Source of the DNA: Aricia agestis
Lineage: Eukaryota > Arthropoda > Insecta > Lepidoptera > Lycaenidae
NCBI RefSeq assembly: GCF_905147365.1
Contig: NC_056428.1
Location: forward strand, 34,763,001-34,827,000
DNA length: 64,000 bases
Direction of reading: 5' to 3'
The notes under the pieces were generated by a model, which saw only the letters and a program-made list of their open reading frames with translations, did not search any database and was not told the DNA's origin. The position numbers and the translations under genes are program-made. Of the stretch, positions 33,131 through 43,985 are shown piece after piece. Positions within the stretch are counted from its first letter, which is position 1, and each line of letters opens with the position of its first letter.

Positions 33131-34115
33131 TAAGATAGTAATTACCTAGGTCCCTGTACAAAGATTCACTGCAAAATATTTACATACCAAAAATATGAAC
33201 GATTACAATATTTACATACTAAATTAACCTAGAACCTTGGCGATCCAGTATAAATATGCTCTACTGTGTATTATGTATAATTTATTTTGTGGTGCCCTCT
33301 TTATGTAATGTCTCCCTCATTTTCTCATGTCCTTAAAATTGTTTTTGCCCATTTCTCTTATTTATTCCTTGATAATTTCAAGATACCATTTTTTCATTCC
33401 TGTACTTGAAAATTAATAGACTAGCTCATTTTACCTGGAATTGAAATCTACTTTCTTTTATAACCACTCCTACTGTGTGTTTAACGTCAGGTGAGCCGTG
33501 AGGGTTAGCTAAATCCATACTCATCTAGACGCCTTATTTCCCTAACGTACTGTATTTCCCAGGGCACCAGTTTCTATAATGTTGGTTAGCATTATTGTAT
33601 ATGTTCATTGAAAATGAACCTTCTATCGTTGGAATAAAGGCTCTGGTGGAGGTACTTTAACTTTGGACGTGGCTCGATCTTCACAAAAGTGAGGCTAACC
33701 TAACCTAACCTAACCCCTAAGCTCTTAAATGCACTTTCGAAAACGCGAGCCCATATTATGTTTAGTTTTGCATTTTTATTGTTACGTGAACATAAGACGA
33801 GATCGACGGGGCGAGCCGCATTTACATGCACTTTGTATGACTTTTCCGCACTAGATCATAGAATGAGTTTGGAAAATGCGGCTCGTCATCAGGTGCGCAT
33901 AAGTGCAAGTTAATGGTATTCAATCAACGGACTCAGCGGTAGATATAATATTAAAGGCAAGTATTTTACCTAAAAATATTTATCTTATTACGATAGTTAT
34001 GTTATTTTTCCAAAACATACTCGCAAGTCGCAAACTTGCAAGTTTAAAATCATTTCGGTCTAGGTATACTCTATACGTCCTATTTTCTACTGAACACATT
34101 TTAACGACGTTAGCC
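33131..34115. other. Unassigned stretch with a telomere-like run
   Basis: Four units of CCTAA (the insect TTAGG telomere repeat on the other strand) occur at 33695-33715. Otherwise nothing is recognised. Confidence 0.4.
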
Positions 34116-34119
34116 TTAA

Positions 34120-34554
34120 GAGGGCGACTAACCCCAAAAATCAAACATCGTCCTTCTCTCTTCATACTCACGCCCGTCTTTCATATGCCAGGTGAAAAAG
34201 AACGACGCGGATTCATCGCCAAATTAGTTTTTTCTCAATAACTCGATAAATATATACAACATTTTAAAAATCCGCTAGGTCAATCTATCAATGATAGAAT
34301 TTTATACAATGTGTTAAAATATTAACTTATTTCAATGCACGGTTACGGCAATAAATGAAAAATTCGTGAAAATTAGCTATGCATCTTTGTGATATTTTTC
34401 TATCGAGAAAATTTTAAGATATCGTTTTTTTTGCTCAGATCGAATTCTCGGAAATATAATGTAGTATCTTATTTTAGAAAATAAAACAATTCGGGGCTTA
34501 TTTTCAAGTAATAAAATGAATTATAAAACCGACACTTTAGGGTTAGTCGCCCCC
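34120..34554 (+). mobile_element. TTAA-type MITE, GGGCGACTAACCC family, copy 2
   Basis: TTAA at 34116-34119, TTTA on the right. The body is the reverse of 9669-10121. Confidence 0.8.
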
Positions 34555-34968
34555 TTTAGGAACCCAATAATTAAAATAAACTCCATTACTTTATTAAATT
34601 ACCGCATATACCTCAAATACAATAGGCAACTATGTACCTAAATATGAATATAGGCTAAGCTTTACAATGAGCAATTTACTAAACATAACTCTAACAAGGT
34701 AAAATTTTGCAGGTAATGACTAACAGGCAAAAAGTTATTTTTAGAGTAAAATATTGAAAAATTATTATTGCCGGCGACCGCCTCCCATCACAATATAAAT
34801 ATACACAGTAAACTAATTTCAAACCTGACCGCCAGAAATCAGAATCAAGCTGATCGCCGCATAGTTCAGGAAATGCGGCGCTTATCACCTGAGTGTTGAC
34901 AAAATATGTGCGAGGTTCTACATTTCGAGTTACGAGGTACGGGCTACGGCGCGTGCTTGCTGACATAA

Positions 34969-35885
34969 AAACCTTCCTGCCAAATTTTTTCAGGGCTTAG
35001 GTATCAGTAGGAGAGTCCATCTAACCAAAAAAAAATCGGGTGTTATTTTTTTTTCAATGACATATTTTATCTAGAGATGTGCCGATCATGACTTTGGCCG
35101 ACTAGCCGACTAGCCGATTAGTCGGCTACAACGAAGCCGACTAATCGGCCGACTAGTCGGCCAAGCCGATCATGGTTTCGGAAGTTTCCGTAACGCTTTT
35201 TTACTGCTGTTTCGTGGGCAAGTCGCACACGCCGCCTGCAAACGCGTCGAATCGTGTTAAGTATGTTTACTTCGCGTACCTTACTTTATTAATTTGTTTA
35301 GCTAAGTATGATACAGAAATTGATGGTTTTCATTAAATATTATAATACTTACATATTTAATTTGTTGTTAAAATTATATTTACAAAAATAATATCTTTAC
35401 TAGCCAGTAATTTCAGAAAGACTTCATTTAATTTTAAAATGTGTAACACTTATTTAGTGTGATCTGAACACATCATAAATAATAATCAAGGTTTTTCTTC
35501 AATATAATTTCAATAATAGCAAAAAAGTAAAAAGCTGATTAGTCGGCGCTTTTTGCCGACTATTCGCCGACTAGTCGCTGACTACAAAAGTGGCCGGATA
35601 GTCGGCTTTACCGACTAGTCGGCACATCTCTAATTTTATCCCATTTAAAATCGTTGCAGAACGGTCACTCGCAACGCGGTGGAATGAGAGCGGGTGCGCG
35701 GGATGAGGCGCGCGCGCGGGGGCATATCACACGCGGCCGACGCATCGTGTCCATTAATTGTAGTGCTTTTTAGGATAACTTTCGGAAGCTATTTCTCAAC
35801 ATTTTAGTACTGACTACAAAAGAAAAAATACGTGTATTTTTATTTTTAACAAGGATCAATATAGCAATATTTGGCAGGAAGGTTT
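34969..35885. mobile_element. TIR element, AAACCTTCCTGCC termini, host of a hAT
   Basis: AAACCTTCCTGCCAAAT at the left is complemented by ATTTGGCAGGAAGGTTT at the right. A 561-base hAT MITE splits it. A GC-rich patch (35660-35750) follows the insertion. No clear target duplication. Confidence 0.65.
35072..35632. mobile_element. hAT MITE, TAGAGATGTGCCGA termini
   Basis: TAGAGATGTGCCGA and TCGGCACATCTCTA enclose the element, with perfect 8-bp duplications ATTTTATC (35064-35071, 35633-35640). Many GCCGACTAGTCGGC-like palindromic units cluster just inside both ends, as transposase-binding sites do in hAT elements. Confidence 0.93.
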
Positions 35886-35914
35886 AATTGCACCCTGTAT
35901 ATGTGATCACCTTA

Positions 35915-36067
35915 AGGCTGCGTTTCCACTGAAGCGGAGCGGAGCTTAGCGGTGCCCGAATTGACCAATCGCGCTATTCCAGCGGAATGACAGTGAAGGT
36001 TTCGAGCATGGTGTTTGGTCAATTCGGCACCGCTAAGCTCCGCTCCGCTTCAGTGGAAACGCTGCAG
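35915..36067. mobile_element. Foldback MITE, GGCTGCGTTTCCACTG family
   Basis: Arms of about 45 bases (GGCTGCGTTTCCACTGAAGC outward) surround a 60-base loop. The right terminus has drifted. Confidence 0.75.
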
Positions 36068-36531
36068 CACCAGCTGTTAACCGTGGTTCCTGGCAACTTT
36101 ACATACAAAAAAGTGCGTAAACCTTGTTTTTGTGTTGAGCGACTTTAATTTTATTCACACGTCTGAGTTACTTTACTGTAAAATAAAATTAGAATAGTAC
36201 CAAACCAATGCAGTAGCCACTTAAATCTTCGGCTTTTCAAGCAGTTTTTACTTAATAGAACAAAAGCTAAAAAGATGAATATGCTGTAGGCAAAAAACGT
36301 GACGCGACGATTCGACTCTGCCTCAGTGTGAGTTGTGCCTTTATTTGGGTTTGATTTTAAGGACACAGCGAAGTTACTCTACTGTAAGATATTTAAATTG
36401 TGTCTCTGTGGTCCGTGAGCGTTACGGAGCGAAACCACACAATTAAGCTCCACTTCTCACGCTTTTTACCTGGACATTTGTTACTACACGAAAATTTACA
36501 ATAAAAATATTTCCCCACAAATCCTTACTAA

Positions 36532-36769
36532 TATTTTAATTGCGAAAGTGTGCCGGACTGTTACGCTTAAACGGCAGAAGTCAGAACCGATTTGAAATTT
36601 GGTATAGTATAGAGGCACTTTGAGAGATGGGAAAGGTCAAAGGACATACTTACATAAATCATAATAATAATACGATAGTTTTTGTTACATATAATGTATC
36701 TCTGCGTTGATTATGTTCTCTCGTGACAAACGAATTTTGGGGCGACAGAGTTGCGGCCGTTTAACCTAG
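36532..36769 (+). mobile_element. Helitron-like element, diverged
   Basis: TCCTTACTAATATTTTAATT start after A (36531), 'GAACCGATTTGAAATTTGG', 'GGGCGACAGAGTTGCGGC' and CTAG before T (36770). Confidence 0.65.
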
Positions 36770-36822
36770 TTGAACTATAAAATATTTCCCCATAAACAGG
36801 AATTCGCGAAGAACCCTCATTA

Positions 36823-37042
36823 GGCTGCGTTTCCACCAGAGCCACAGAATATATTATACATATTAGTAGTACCAACCAGAGCTGAGCGGAGCTGTGTTGC
36901 GAGGAATGTGTTTTTGAGAACCAATAGCATCACCGCGCTGAGCGATGTCATGGCAAAGTCATGTCAATGAAGCGATTCTATTGGTTTTCAAAAACACATT
37001 CCTCGCAACACAGCTCCGCTCAGCTCTGGTGGAAAGGCAGCC
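36823..37042. mobile_element. Foldback MITE, GGCTGCGTTTCCACCAG family
   Basis: GGCTGCGTTTCCACCAGAG and CTCTGGTGGAAAGGCAGCC are the ends, with TA on both sides. Long inner arms (GAGCTGAGCGGAGCTGTGTT) follow a 35-base insertion present only on the left. Sister copy at 54903. Confidence 0.8.
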
Positions 37043-37694
37043 TAACTCTTGAAGTGCTGAGGTCAGTGACCTGCACACCGCTGATTACAGAATGCACAAA
37101 CATTTCGATTCAGTGGCCTAAGTTTCGCGATAAAGGAAAATATTTTTAATGTATATTACTTTGCTGACTAACGCGAGACCATACTACAAAGATTGATAAA
37201 AATAATTGTAAAAACCTTAAAACAGTCGTGAGTCACTTCCTAAAATACACGTTCCGGACCGATGCGAGTCAATATTAAAGCGAGCTTCATTTAAAACGCA
37301 TTATATTTACTGCCTAAACTAAAAACAGAAGGGCGTAATAAAATTAATAATTTATGCAAGACCTTAACCGTGGCTCGACACACTTGGCAGAGAGCAGTTA
37401 ATAGGTCGAGACTCGAGACTGGACCGAGATTCGATTCCCACAGTGGATCACATTTAAAGATGACATTAAACCACTAGAGCATGCCGTATTATACTCAACG
37501 AGCAATTACACTGTTAGTATCAAATGACATTATTACGAAAGCAGCCATTTTGAAGGCAATAAACCTTTTTAGCTGGCAAACGTGTTTTTGCTAACGTTTT
37601 TAAGGCTTCGCTTTGTTTCCCTTTGGCCATGATTTATGTACAGAACAAAGAAAATTGTGTAATCACTTCAACAACACGTGTTCTTTCTTTTCAG
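37043..37694. other. 5' intron sequence upstream of the coding exon
   Basis: The pyrimidine-rich run TTCTTTCTTTTCAG ends at 37694 and is a strong splice acceptor, so this stretch is intronic for the gene starting at 37793. A weak tRNA-like GATTCGATTCCC near 37430 may be a SINE remnant. No upstream 5'UTR exon or promoter could be identified. Confidence 0.45.
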
Positions 37695-37792
37695 GTCGTT
37701 CCAGTGTGATTGTACTACTCTAGACTATGCCTGTATAAAGGTTTGCGATTAAGTGCCGAGTTTGATGCGATAAGCATAGACGAGGGGCAGCC
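37695..37792 (+). promoter_or_regulatory. 5'UTR part of the first coding exon, two tiny uORFs
   Basis: It lies between the acceptor at 37694 and the start codon at 37793. It contains ATGCCTGTATAA (37727-37738) and ATGCGATAA (37765-37773), two minimal upstream ORFs. The upstream sequence has stops in the coding frame, which fixes the start at 37793 (context GCAGCCATGC). Confidence 0.65.
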
Positions 37793-38046
37793 ATGCTGTC
37801 CTACGTGGTTCCTGTGGAGGAGAAGCCTCCTCCAGTGCCAGGAAAGGGTCGTCTGGCCTTGGAGTTGGCGACCCCCAGCAGCCCAGAATCGAGCGCACGA
37901 AGAGCGCGGACGAACATATCCAAAGACTCTTCAACCAGTTCCTTCGCGAGTGACCTAACCATCTCCTCGTCAACCCCCACTGGGGCTCACGAGAAACCAA
38001 AACACAAGCTACTCAGCAATGGCAGCAAACACACATCCCTGAAGAG
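37793..38046 (+). CDS. Host gene, coding exon 1 (KRVSF-motif protein)
   Basis: This exon encodes residues 1-84 plus two bases of codon 85, beginning MLSYVVPVEEKPPPVPGKGR. It carries a Pro-rich PPPVP stretch (12-16), a Ser/Thr-rich low-complexity part (about 28-62) and a basic tail ending KHTSLK. A GTAAGT donor follows at 38047. It is GC-richer than its surroundings, as real exons here are. Joining to 61318 restores the frame (AG|G = Arg85) and gives KRVSF, a consensus PP1 docking (RVxF) motif. The protein looks largely disordered; I do not recognise the family with certainty. A PP1-regulatory or scaffold role is inference from the motif. The following intron is about 23.3 kb and holds another gene on the opposite strand. 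Confidence 0.82.
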
Positions 38047-38144
38047 GTAAGTAAAAAACTTTACTTTCGAAATATTCTAATTGAGTTCATTTACCGCGTG
38101 AGTGCACAAATATTGGCTTCAGATAAGAGTAGGTATCTTAATAC

Positions 38145-38322
38145 GTACTATTAGAGAAGTTGATTCCTAGGCAGATGGTGGACCTAAGTAATTTGGTCGC
38201 AGGCCGAGCAGAGACCGATCACAGGCCACACCTAATATTGAATTGACATGTCGTGCAACGCCGACCAAATGACGTAGGCGGGGCCCATCAACTGCCTACG
38301 AATCAATTTCCTCGATGATACA
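38145..38322. mobile_element. MITE, GAGGAAGTTGATTCC family, copy 1
   Basis: TACTATTAGAGAAGTTGATT at the left and the complement of GTATCATCGAGGAAATTGAT at the right; the interior shares 'AATTTGGTCGCA' and 'GAATTGACAT' with 41166-41335. Confidence 0.75.
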
Positions 38323-39484
38323 TGTAAAGTTAGCACAATAATATTACTTATAATCCTTTTATTTATTTATACTATGTCATAAAATCAAGAAAACATATTT
38401 CAAATTGCAGACGTGTATCTAAATTTCAACCCATGGGCCATGGCCCATGACCTATGACTGACTATAGGAGACTAAAGTTAAGCAGAACAGAAGTCAGAAA
38501 AAAATTGAAGTCGCAATTATCTTAACAGTTTCAACAATGTCTGGGTACATCGGTACCCCAATATTTATAAAATAGTCCGAACTCCAGAGTTACACCTAAA
38601 ACACATCTGAAGCACCCCGTTATGAATGTAATTTCAGGAAATGTCTTAAAAAGATGTATCCGCAGCCCACTTCGGCATTTACACATCAATCATGTTTTGT
38701 TCTTGTGGAGCAAATAATATTTTGATTGTACAATGTGGGCTTAATGAGGAGTCATTCGCTTTTTGTCAGAGACAAAAGAAACTTTACAAGTCATTTGCCA
38801 AAATTGGTACACATTTCTATCGAACGTAGTGTAATAGAGTGGCTTAGATATTTTATTAGGGAGTTAACAAAACAATTATTATTTAACCCCAAACCATATT
38901 ATTGTCATTGTTACACCCTATATTATTACGTTAGGGTAACAAGAATGAGTGTTCATAAATAAAATCCTTTTGCCAACTGGATTACGTTTATTATGCTAGC
39001 GACCGCTCGGGTTGCTGCACCAAGGACACACTGATATTTTACATGTTAGTTCACACTTCACCACATGCATCGAACATCGATATAATATAACGACACATGA
39101 TCACATCGATATACAATATATTGTGTCCCCACATCATTAAAAGAATTTTGAAAAGTGTTTCCATCATGCCAATTTATTAACAAAAATACCAATACCACTC
39201 GCATGTAAGCCCAACTTTTCGGGATATCAATAACATCAAATAGGACATATCCTATATCCAGAAACCGCTAAAAATCGTACACGTAAAGTAAAACTTTTAG
39301 GTCGATAAAATTTCAAGGAAAAATTTTTCGTAGCACTTAGGCTGATTAAAGAAGATTCTGGTGCCTATGAAACCTCCGTCCGTAAAAATATATTTAGAGC
39401 CTAGCAAGTCTTGGGTCCACACAAGCTTCTGCTTAAAGTTTTAGTCATGATATAGTTTTAATAGAAAATTAATAGACTATGAAA
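38323..39484. other. Intron, unassigned
   Basis: No exon, transposon terminus or RNA gene recognised. The longest open frame (78 codons near 38726) has no domain and no splice context. Confidence 0.35.
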
Positions 39485-39790
39485 CTCTCTAGGTTTTTAC
39501 GTGGCAAGCCATACTTCGGCACGAATGGGCCGGCTTGACCGGAGAAATACCACAGGCTCATAGAAAACCGGCGTGAAACAGCGCTTGCCGAGTAAGTGAG
39601 TTTACCGGAAGCCCAATTTCCTACCCTTCCCTTCCTTAACTCCCCTACCCTGTAATCCTATTCCCACTTAAAAGGCCGGCCGCGTACCTGCAGCTCTTCT
39701 GATGTTGCGTGTGTCCATGGGCGACGGAAGTTGCTTTCTATCAGGTGACCCGTTTGCTCGTTTGCCCCCTTATTTCATAAAACAAAAAGG
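39485..39790 (+). mobile_element. Retroposon tail (LINE 3' end or related SINE)
   Basis: GGCACGAATGGGCCGGCTTG, 'CCGGCGTGAAACAGCGCTTG', a pyrimidine-rich CCCTACCC-type part, 'CTGCAGCTCTTCTGATGTTG' and 'GGGCGACGGAAGTTGCTTTC', ending CCCCCTTATTTCATAAAACA. This block is a very common lepidopteran retroposon 3' region. It is truncated at the left. Confidence 0.6.
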
Positions 39791-40214
39791 TTGTAACATC
39801 ATAGTACGGTGAGGTAAAATGGGATACCTGAGTGTGTCTAGTCTTTGAAATGCTCTGATGTAGACCTATATCTATAGATCTATAGATGGTGTATCTTTAA
39901 GAACTAAGATACACCATCTAACGTCACATTCGCCTTTATTATGTTATGAATATCATAATTATGCTCTTTTGCATTTTAACCTTTAAAACTGTTACATATT
40001 ATAATGTCATAAAAGAAATATTTTTTCGAGAAAACAAAACATTCAGCGCTATAATCGTCAAAATACGCATTTAAACAAATATTACAAATCTTATCGGTGC
40101 CAGTATTTCTCGCATCGCAACACGTTGGCCTATTAAATCATAAAATAGATGAGAAAATTAGACGCGGGGGCTTCTCGTACCCCAATGACTCACGAAGTGT
40201 TAAAGGTTAATTTA

Positions 40215-41134
40215 TCTATACTAATATTATAATTCTGCAGAGTTTGTTAGTTAGTTTGTTTGTTTGTTTGTTTGAACGCGCTAATCTCAGGAACTACTGG
40301 TCCGATTTGAAAAAATCTTTCAGTGTTAGATAGCCCATTTATCGAGGAAGGCTAGAGGCTATATTTTATCACGCTAAAACTAATAGGAGCGAAGAAATAG
40401 AGGAAAATGTGGAAAAAGCGGGGGGAAATTATTTGAAAGGGGCTTATTTGAACGCGCTAATCTCAGGAACTACTGGTCTGATTTAAAAAATTCTTTCAGT
40501 GATAGATAGCCTATTGACCTAGAAAGGCTATAGGCTATATTTTATCACGCTAAAACTAATAGAAGCGAAGAAATAGAGGAAAATGTGGAAAAAAACGAGG
40601 GAAATTGTATGAAAGGGCTTATTTGAACGCGCTAATCTCAGGAACTACTGGTCCGATTTAAAAAAATCTTACAGTGTTACATAGCCCATTTGTTGAGGAA
40701 GGTTATAGGCTATATTTTATCACGCTAAGACTAATAAGAGCGGAGATATAGAGGAAAGTGTGGAAAAAACGGGGGAAGTTATTTGAAAGGGCTTATTTGA
40801 ACGCGCCAATCTCAGGAACTACTGGTCCGATTTAAAAAAATTATTTCAGTGTTAGATAGCCTATTTATCGAGAAAGACCATAAGCTATATTTTATTATTC
40901 TAAGACTAATAGGAGCGAAGAAATAGATGAAAATTGTGGAAAAAACAGGGGATATTATATGAAATTGCTTATTATCTTAAGATTCTTAAGAACTACTGGA
41001 GCAATTTTTATGTTATTTGGCAAACATGAAGAATAGACTATGTTAAGGGACATAGGCTATTTTATTGCGGAAAAATGTACGGACGCGTGAAATTCCTAAA
41101 TTAGGTACGCAAGTGAAGCCGGGCGGAACATCTA
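40215..41134 (+). mobile_element. Helitron-like element with 175-bp tandem array
   Basis: TCTATACTAATATTATAATT start after A (40214), then GTTT repeats and four tandem units of about 175 bases (GAACGCGCTAATCTCAGGAA at 40274, 40450, 40625, 40799). A partial fifth follows. The 3' end 'GAAGCCGGGCGGAACATCTAT' is a degraded CTAG end. A minus-strand relative with two units is 46088-46634. Confidence 0.75.
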
Positions 41135-41165
41135 TATATAATAAAATCGTAGATTGAATATTTTT

Positions 41166-41335
41166 GTACTATCAGAGAAGTTGATTCCTATGCAAATCGG
41201 GGACGTAAGTAGTTTGGTCGCATTACGTCAAACCCAGCTAACAGATCACAATTAACATTGAATTGACATATTCGACCAAATAACGTTGGTCTGTCAATTC
41301 ACAATTGCATAGGAATCAACTTCCTCGATGGTACA
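41166..41335. mobile_element. MITE, GAGGAAGTTGATTCC family, copy 2
   Basis: GTACTATCAGAGAAGTTGAT and its right-hand complement (AACTTCCTCGATGGTAC) are the ends. Non-coding, 170 bases. Confidence 0.8.
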
Positions 41336-41364
41336 ATAAATAATACTTGGGACGTGATCTACAG

Positions 41365-41405
41365 TCTACTATACTAATGCGTACGAAGTCGCGGGCAACA
41401 GCTAG
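41365..41405 (+). mobile_element. 41-bp Helitron end-to-end relic
   Basis: TCTACTATACTAATGCG is fused to TACGAAGTCGCGGGCAACAG plus CTAG|T. Start and end of a family A-type Helitron are joined with nothing between. Confidence 0.55.
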
Positions 41406-41408
41406 TTA

Positions 41409-41594
41409 TTACATAAAATGTCTACCACGTGACCGTATATTAGTCTGTGTGTGTCGTTTAATTGGCAGAATGTTAGGGGACAGTGAAATCTGTTGTTGTT
41501 GTTGTTCCTCTAGTAATACCGAGCACAGATTTTGATTAACAATTTCAGCTCGAGCAGAATTCGCTACATTATACTCAAAACGTAACTCCGCCAT
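41409..41594 (-). CDS. Possible small coding exon, unrecognised
   Basis: A 61-codon frame starts MAELRFEYNVANSARAEIVN with a good context (CACAAATGG) and includes a run of five Gln. Its composition is protein-like, unlike most open frames nearby. It ends at a TAA only a few bases from the Helitron relic at 41365-41405, so the 3' part may have been replaced; a GTAGAC donor-like site lies about 14 bases before the stop. No domain recognised. It may be the first exon of a minus-strand gene or chance. Confidence 0.3.
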   Translation of the reverse strand: MAELRFEYNVANSARAEIVNQNLCSVLLEEQQQQQISLSPNILPIKRHTQTNIRSRGRHFM

Positions 41595-41821
41595 TTGTGG
41601 ATCGACTTTTGTTTCATAAAATCTGGAGGTAACATTTAGAACAATTAATCATTCACGTTGATCAATGACTGTTATTACTTTTGCTAAATAACGAAGTCTC
41701 ATTTCCTGTGTACCCCACACTTGCCAGTAGTAGGGCTGACACCCCACGAAGTCGATTCTCACCCCACGATCCTAGTCACCCTTCTTTAGAAACGTTCATA
41801 GAAATAGTAATTAAAGAAAAA

Positions 41822-41995
41822 AAAATCGACCATCGTTGGACTCGCGCACGATGGATTATAGAGCAAAATTTGTGAACTTTTCAGGATTCCTGTTTCAACT
41901 CTCTATAGCTATTAGTTATTACCGTTCATGAAGACAGACAAACAGATCATAATAGGGTCCCGTTTTTACCCTTTGGGTAACGGAACGCTAAAAAT
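41822..41995 (+). repeat. Dispersed GGCCAAGTGCGAGT repeat, internally deleted
   Basis: The start (AAAATCGACCATCGTTGGAC) and the end (TTACCCTTTGGGTAACGGAA) are present, with the middle missing. Confidence 0.6.
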
Positions 41996-42094
41996 TTTAC
42001 ACCAAAATTATACGGCTCTCTGACTTGTTTAAAATAACTTCCTTTTTAGAAGAAGAGTATGGAATTTTGAAATTGAATAGCTGAAACGATTTTG

Positions 42095-42235
42095 ATGATA
42101 GAAACTATCATAATTATTATGTCCTTTATAGGGTAGATATAGTCAGTCAAAATTCAAAGTATCTCGCTAGTCACTATCCATCAAAATCGGTTCAGCGGTT
42201 AAAGTCTTTCCTACTGAGAGATAGACGGATACACT
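42095..42235 (-). mobile_element. Helitron-like internal fragment
   Basis: 'TCAAAATTCAAAGTATCTC' and 'CCATCAAAATCGGTTCAGCG' match the 13952 type in reverse. No termini. Directly right of it (42236-42300) is a CATGGCCGTACCCAGGTA block resembling the hAT terminus at 19123. Confidence 0.5.
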
Positions 42236-42350
42236 CATGGCCGTACCCAGGTAGGGGCGGCGCTTGAGGGGAGGGGAATCCCCCCCTGGAAGATCAAATA
42301 AACGACAATTTTCCTGGCAAGTGGGAATTAAAAACGTGGTACCTACTCTG

Positions 42351-42778
42351 CGCAAAATGAAATGTTGGAAACAAAATTTTTTGGTTGATTTTTTGTTTTA
42401 ATATACCAGACCGAGTATCTTCTGGAAACGGGTCAACATTCAGCCATTCTAGCCTTTAACTTTGGAGTCTAAACACTTAAAATTTAACCTTTGGAATGCC
42501 ATAATAAAACATAATGTTATGTAAATGAATTCACGCCTTATATGTAAGTATATAGTACACCTACTCTACATACATATTTCGTAATTTTTATTTATGTTCT
42601 TTTCATACTTGACCTCAACCTATTGTGAAGTGGTGACGTTATTCTAACAAGACTATATGACACACGTTCACAAATAAAACAATAAACATGTTTGTTGTAG
42701 TTTTCAAGTTGAATACTTGTTATATTGTATCTCAAGGATTTGGTTTTCGAAGCTAATTGGCTAATTTATTTTTAAATG
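42351..42778. other. Intron / 3' flank, possible poly(A) signal
   Basis: AATAAA on the minus strand at 42770-42765 lies just beyond the stop of the exon at 42779-42887. Otherwise no feature. Confidence 0.4.
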
Positions 42779-42887
42779 TTACTGTGGTTTACTCTGTCCG
42801 ACGAAGTCCTTGTAGTCCCAGGCGTCTGGCAGACGTATGGGTGGCTTGTTTATCCAGGACGTATAAGTCTCTAGGTTACAATCCGGC
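42779..42887 (-). CDS. Terminal coding exon, gene unknown
   Basis: On the minus strand a pyrimidine-rich acceptor (TTTTTTTCAG) ends at 42888. The exon then reads one base plus 35 codons and a TAA stop: PDCNLETYTSWINKPPIRLP, then DAWDYKDFVGQSKPQ. Acceptor, clean frame and aromatic-rich, protein-like composition argue for a real exon. It needs a phase-2 donor. The nested gene's first exon at 52340 ends in that phase, so this could be an alternative last exon of that gene; it could equally belong to a separate gene whose other exons I cannot see. No family recognised. Confidence 0.6.
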
Positions 42888-43886
42888 CTGAAAAAAATTT
42901 TAAAGTGATAAGGACCTGACGGGGTACAAGCAATTCAAAGAACCATGTCTTAAAAGTAGGTCCCCATTCTTTTATGTTTCATCTGACTTTTTAGTATTTT
43001 AATTATGTAGTTGACTTGATATCTACTTATAGTTGATTATAGGGTGAAAAGTAGTTCCTAAACCATTACCAATTTAACAATATTATATTACCCTTGAATT
43101 TAAAAGAAAAAATGAAACGAAACCGAATGCGCTGCAGGTCCTTGACCTCGTACTGCTAGACAGCTGAATAAAGATATTTTTAACAAAATTTAATACTATA
43201 CTTAGGTATATTATAATTAATATATACCAGCTGCTGCGGCCTGCGTGCCAGGTAAACGACCTTTTCAGTGCCTCCCAGATTCATTCATGCATTTTTTTTA
43301 TTTTTTTTATACCTGTACTTCATTGCACAGGCAGTAAATTAAATGCTGAAAGATTCTGGAACTGAACTCTGTAATATACTTACAGGGTAATATTTATTGC
43401 GAAAATATAATATTATGTAATTAATTTGATAATACTCATCTAACCATGGTCCATGAGTCATGACTCATGACTAATGGAAGACAAAAACAAAAATTGTTGC
43501 TGGCGAGTGAAATTATCTGCTTCGTCTTTGAATTGCTTACTTGGGCTTTTTGTTATTAAAAAAGTAATAAAAACAAGACATTCCAGTACTGACTACTGTA
43601 CTCTTGTCTAAACATTTTTACCAATCTATTATAGATACTTACCTAATAAAGGTAATATTATGTTTGTTTTCGTCTATTATAGCTTGTTTGCAGAACTATT
43701 GGGATGATTTTAGCACAATTATAATATAGTTGTATAAACGCAGACGTTTAGCGCTAATTACCTTGGAACTTCTATGACAGTGCATCTTATATTAACAGCT
43801 TAGACAAGTGTTATAGAGTATTATAATAGTTGAGACCACGATTAGATTAATGTAGCTTAGAACGCCAACGGTTCAATGGACCGACC
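42888..43886. other. Intron, unassigned
   Basis: AT-rich. I searched it for a minus-strand exon with a phase-2 donor to pair with 42779-42887 and saw none I can support. Confidence 0.3.
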
Positions 43887-43985
43887 ACTTTTAAAAGTGG
43901 CGGACAGTGGGTGGATGACGGATGCCTTAGATGGGGCATACTTACCTTCAGCAGCAGACGGCGATAGGATGATGATGATGTGGAG
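43887..43985 (+). mobile_element. Non-LTR retrotransposon 3' end fragment
   Basis: The translated GWMTD...AADGDRMMMM resembles the degenerate C-terminus of an insect LINE reverse transcriptase, followed by the (GATGAT)n tail typical of such 3' ends. Only about 100 bases remain. Confidence 0.55.

Noticed and set aside
33695..33720. Telomere or chromosome end
   Set aside because: Only four CCTAA units within unique DNA; an interstitial scrap.
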